NCBI GenBank assembly: GCA_018857735.1
Contig: JABMCL010002912.1
Span: 135,299 to 199,298, forward strand
Reading direction: 5' to 3'
DNA: 64,000 bases
From: Alviniconcha marisindica
Lineage: Eukaryota; Mollusca; Gastropoda; Provannidae
Shown: in pieces, positions 60,242-64,000 of the stretch
Numbering within the stretch: position 1 is the first letter of the stretch
Layout of the letters: each line of letters opens with the position of its first letter
Translations under genes and position numbers: made by a program
Notes under the pieces: generated by a model
What the model was told of the DNA's origin: nothing
Databases searched by the model: none
What the model saw: the letters and a program-made list of their open reading frames with translations, nothing else

Positions 60242-61885
60242 CAGTGGAACCCCCTTTAAGAGGCTAGCCTACTCAAAACGTGTTTCGTTCAGCGGGGTAG
60301 TTAGTAGCTGGATATTGTTAACATCCTGCCAACTGCACCGGGTCTCCTCAGAGCAAGTCCAACAGCTACATGAGATTGAAATGAAAACCTTGAAAATCAA
60401 GGATTTGGGTGGGTTTTTAACCCCTTCACTGCCGCAGCCTGTAAAATTTCTGGGCTGAAAGATGCACAGACATGCCTGCAAACAGTATATTTTATGCTCC
60501 CATAACATCTACTTTCAGTGCTATGTGTTTTGATGAAAAGCCTTTCACATACCAGTGCGAAAAAGAAGAGAGAAACAGTTAAGGGTTTCAAACTTTGTAC
60601 TTTTAACAGTTGTTTTCAAATGACATCAAGGCAGTGAAGGGGTCAATAAGCTCTTTGGATTTTATATTCGTTGTTTAATCTGGCATTCAAGAGTAGTGCT
60701 TAGAGGGGCTGATTGCACACAGTAGTGACCAGTGTCCTAGCTCACCCATGTTGCACGCACTGCGTCTGATATCAGGCACAGAAGTTGCATGCTCGCCTCT
60801 CTGAAGGAACAACTCAACAAGATCAAAGAGGCTGCAGGTTGCCACTGGGCCAACTGTGACACTTGACTGTTTTCTGTGGTTCAGTCCCTCTAGCTGTCAC
60901 CAACACAAGAGGATTTGAAATTGAAAAGTAAATCAGTGGAGCATTCTGAAACCAAATCCTCAACTTTATTTTGATCTCTGTTATCTGTTGGAGAATGGCC
61001 AGACTTATGAACAAAATTTGTTTTGAGAAGGTTAGTTCTTTCACAGAAAGTGGATTTCTCGAGACATAGTTTATTCAAGGGAAAAAAAGAGAAGAATGTG
61101 TCTCACTGACTTTTTGGACAAAACTTGTTATGAGAAGGTTAGACTTTATCAGAATGTGTTTTGTTCAACAGCATGTCATTCTATGAATTTGATATGAAAT
61201 CAACATGACATTTTAAGGCAAAATCCTTCAACAATTTTGGTGTAGGTTTTATTTGATCTCTTCTGGCTGTTTGACATGTTTTGAGAACTGTTCCTTCCAG
61301 AAACACTCTCTTGAAATTCTGTTTAAGTCGAAATGAGTTGATGATTCCTGCTGGACGCTTGTGTATTTAGTTCTCTCATGAGAAATCACTCTTTAGAAGA
61401 AGTCATCATTTTCATACACCTGTCCATTTTGAATTAAAGGGGAACTGAAGATGCAAGTTGGCCTTAGAGTGTCAACTGACATCTGAGGACATTAAGCATC
61501 ACTTCATCATCAGAGTGTCAAAAAAACTGCAGATATTATCATCTGTAGGATTAATTTGGTCATTCTAATTAAAATAAAATAAAAATGCTTAGAAATCAAA
61601 CTCAGGGTGCAGCCATGTTGGTTCGCTCTTTACCAACAAAGAGCCGAAAAAATGTGTTGTGACATTTTTGCCACACATGCTGACCTTGTTTATGACATCA
61701 TTGATACCGATTGCCGACGGCATAACATGGCAGCAACGCGCTATTATGTTTTTATGACTTTGAAACATGTACTTTCAACTTACGAGACTAGAAATTTTGT
61801 GAAAACTGCTGTACATATGTTTTTTCTTCCAGTCGTATGAGTAGTGCTTCTTCACTCTGGTTCCACTTTAAGGGGGGTTTCGCTG
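60242..61885. mobile_element. Tigger/pogo-like DNA transposon remnant, 1644 bp
   Basis: The left end is CAGTGGAACCCCCTTTAAGA and the inverted right end is CAGCGAAACCCCCCTTAAAG, each bordered by a TA dinucleotide (60240-60241, 61886-61887), as for Tc1/mariner-superfamily elements. No transposase frame survives. A TTAA-flanked MITE is nested inside. A related terminus (CAATGGAACCCCTTTGTTAG) lies at 63142. It starts about 215 bp after the ATP10 stop, so it probably forms part of the 3' UTR or flank. Confidence 0.75.
60417..60646. mobile_element. piggyBac-like MITE, nested copy
   Basis: The left end is TTAACCCCTTCACTGCC and the right end is GGCAGTGAAGGGGTCAA, 230 bp in total. It has the same terminus type and size as 27990-28220; the right TTAA has mutated to TCAA. 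Confidence 0.8.
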
Positions 61886-62344
61886 TATATTAGAAATTTT
61901 ATTCCGTGCCCCTGTCTTCACCCTAAAAAGTCTCATCTACTTCTTCACTCCATCTCTGTACACATGCACCTTGTTGCACGCCAGTATTGTTTGCGATGAT
62001 CAGTATCTTTTTTTCTCTCCATCGACTGTTAACAATGATTCCAGTTAATGAGCTCAGTTTTCAGTGGTATGGATCTTCTTCTGGATAAATTCTTTCTTTT
62101 TTTTGGTGTTTTGTTTTGCTGCTGAGATCTAGATCCAGGCTTGACGATGGATGGTTGTGAGCTGTGAGGCGTTTTTCTGATCAACCTTGCTGCTGCAGCA
62201 TTTGTGTGTTTGAATGCTTGTGGGTTTTCCAGGCAGAGGCTTGATGGTGCACTGATTGTTGAGTACACTGAGCAGTTGTTTTTTCTAGGCAGCATGCTTT
62301 GTTAAGTGCTTGCCTCTGTGTGCTATCTGCAGCGATACGGCGCA

Positions 62345-62715
62345 CTGTGTGTACATGTGTGTGTGTGTGTGTGGGGGGGTGTATGTGTGTGGTGTACATA
62401 TGTGTGTGGGTGTTCATGTGGTGTATGTGTGTTTGTGTGTGTGGTGTATGTGGGTGTTGGTGTGTGTGTGTTGGGGGGGGGGGGGGTATGTGTGTGTGGG
62501 TGTATTTGTACTTGTGTGTTGGTGTATGTGCATTTTTGTGCAGGTGTATATGTGTGTGTGATGCATGTTTGTGCATATGTAGGTGTGTGTGTGGTGCATG
62601 TGTCATTGTGTGTGCATGCATGTGTGGTGTATATTTTTTGGGCCATTGTGTATGTTGTATGTGTTCCTGTGTGTGTGGAAGCTTGTGTGTGTGTGTGTGT
62701 GTGTGTTTTGCTTGT
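62345..62715 (+). repeat. TG-rich low-complexity block
   Basis: Imperfect TG/TGTA runs with a 12-base G tract near 62475. Several 130-146 codon frames on both strands are artefacts of this. Confidence 0.92.
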
Positions 62716-63059
62716 CATTAATGTATGAGCATTTGCAAATTACATGTTTGCTAATTTTGCAGTTTTCAGATTTGCAGAGTTTTGCTCATTATTTAACTCC
62801 AAATGCTGCCGTGACATTGGACTTTCTATGCATGTTGCTACCTCCACTTGCTCATATTCTCCCTTCTTTGGCCACACTGACCTTTTTGGAAAGGCCTCAC
62901 TATTAATATACATTATGTACTCTTGTTTGTTTTAGTGCAGAATCAAGTATGCATGTGACATTCTGCTTCTGTCACATAAAAACCATAACTTTACGCATCA
63001 GAACCTGCTGTTAGCCTTCAGTAGTAATGCCGTATTGTCTTTCATGAGGATTTATATTG

Positions 63060-63094
63060 TGGTCTGGTTCACTTTAGTTAAGTAAACCAGACCA
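63060..63094. repeat. 35-bp palindrome
   Basis: TGGTCTGGTTCACTT and AAGTAAACCAGACCA pair around TAGTT with one mismatch. It could be a cruciform, an element end or a binding site; the context does not decide. Confidence 0.75.
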
Positions 63095-63481
63095 CCCCCG
63101 CCTTTCAGGATTCGAACAAATTCAGTCCCACCCATGCTTTACAATGGAACCCCTTTGTTAGACAAAGTGGCTGGTTCAAAGTAACCAAGGGGCCCACTTA
63201 AATAGCCTAATGTGTGATGTTTAGTTCAAAACCATCTTAGCATGGTGGTTTTGGACTGTGTTTTAAGTGGTCATCATTGATCAGTGTGAGATGTGCATGT
63301 ACAACGTGGGATGAATTTGCCTTCTTTTATTTTGCACTCGTATCACAATAACAGTAATAATAATGAAAGACACTGACAATGTACCTGACCTGTTGAGGAA
63401 CACAGTGGCAGTAGGTGTGTATAATAGAAGATCACTAATCAGTAGAGTAAATCAGCACACCCACACTAACACTCCTCTGTG

Positions 63482-63490
63482 AGTGTGTGT

Positions 63491-63541
<51 letters not shown>
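63482..63541 (+). repeat. (TG)n microsatellite
   Basis: A TG run of about 58 bp followed by GA and TTGA repeats. Confidence 0.95.
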
Positions 63542-63549
<8 letters not shown>

Positions 63550-64000
63550 TTGATTGATTGATTGATTGAACTTTAATTATGCAAGGATAATGGTTTAGGC
63601 CTGAATGCCTGTCAGCCAACCTGTCCTTGAAAATTACAAACACTTACACACACACACACACATATCTCTCTCTCTCTCTCGATATATATATATAATAGAG
63701 AGAGAGAGCATGTTTGTGTGTGAGAGCATGTTTTTTGTGTGTCTGTGCATGTTAAAAGTGATGAGAAAGGCATTCAATGAAATGTTGTTGTGCATTTGTT
63801 TATAGAATTGGTAAGATTTCACTGTTCTCTTAATTTTGTCCACATTGGTTAACCCTATTACTTTGTATTATATAATTTGGGCTCATATTAGTGTTGGTGC
63901 TTCATAAGAATATTTTTACATTACATTAGATATCTCCATACACATGCACATACACACACAGATTATTTTAATCACAGAGAGGAAAATGTGCCAGAGGGTT

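Larger units (their letters stand above)
61888..64000. other. Gene-free right flank, simple repeats
   Basis: No coding exon is recognised. It holds a TG-rich block with a G tract (62345-62715), a 35-bp palindrome (63060-63094), a Tigger-like terminus (63142), a (TG)n run (63482-63541), a TTGA-repeat (63548-63568) leading into GCAAGGATAATGGTTTAGGC that may be an element end, and AC/CT/TA runs (63647-63705). ATP10's poly(A) site could not be fixed. Confidence 0.5.

Noticed and set aside
61571..61580. AATAAA as ATP10 poly(A) signal
   Set aside because: It lies in an AT-rich part of a transposon remnant 1.5 kb past the stop; nothing else supports it.
62181..62728. Frames of 131-146 codons near 62.2-62.7 kb
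   Set aside because: Simultaneously open in several frames because of TG repeats; low complexity.

Overview
The window is animal nuclear DNA with long introns. No prokaryotic operons, plasmid features or viral genes are visible. I can build five protein-coding loci exon by exon. Each has a human orthologue I recognise by domain and motif order, and every exon set joins in frame. Gene content (an axonemal dynein assembly factor, a single ATP10-class flippase, TBCK, RNF121, COMMD8) together with dense TG/CA microsatellites, long poly-G tracts and many short inverted-repeat elements suggests a lophotrochozoan invertebrate, most likely a mollusc. The species-level guess is inference.

Layout. 1-1151 (minus): 5' end of TBCK, which continues off the left edge. 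1.5-2.2 kb: a broken LINE reverse transcriptase. 3.6-7.1 kb (plus): DNAAF6/PIH1D3, whose last exon start is tandemly duplicated. 9.8-22.95 kb (minus): RNF121 in eight coding exons, convergent with DNAAF6, with decayed copies of its fifth exon in the preceding intron. 24.1-31.1 kb (minus): COMMD8. 31.7-60.0 kb (plus): an ATP10-class P4-ATPase (class V lipid flippase) in 23 coding exons, 1231 codons. COMMD8 and ATP10 start head to head across 592 bp, the arrangement known for COMMD8 and ATP10D on human chromosome 4p12. 60.0-64.0 kb: ATP10 3' flank, filled with transposon remnants and simple repeats, with no recognised gene.

The genes do not form one pathway. They act in axonemal dynein assembly (DNAAF6), ER/Golgi ubiquitin ligation (RNF121), COMMD/CCC-complex endosomal sorting (COMMD8), phospholipid flipping (ATP10) and TBC/Rab-mTOR-linked signalling (TBCK).

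The most unusual signal is not a gene. Short tandem duplications repeatedly straddle exon-intron junctions. Whole 3' splice sites with the start of the exon, or exon ends with the 5' splice site, are copied two to ten times in DNAAF6, RNF121 and at least four ATP10 junctions. Most ATP10 introns from the fifth onward carry a private minisatellite. The second theme is a dense set of non-autonomous DNA transposons with visible inverted termini: TTAA-flanked piggyBac-like, TA-flanked Tigger/pogo-like (one with a TTAA element nested inside), a hAT-like element with a 5-bp target duplication, and several foldback elements. Transcript ends, 5' non-coding exons and the species could not be settled from sequence alone.
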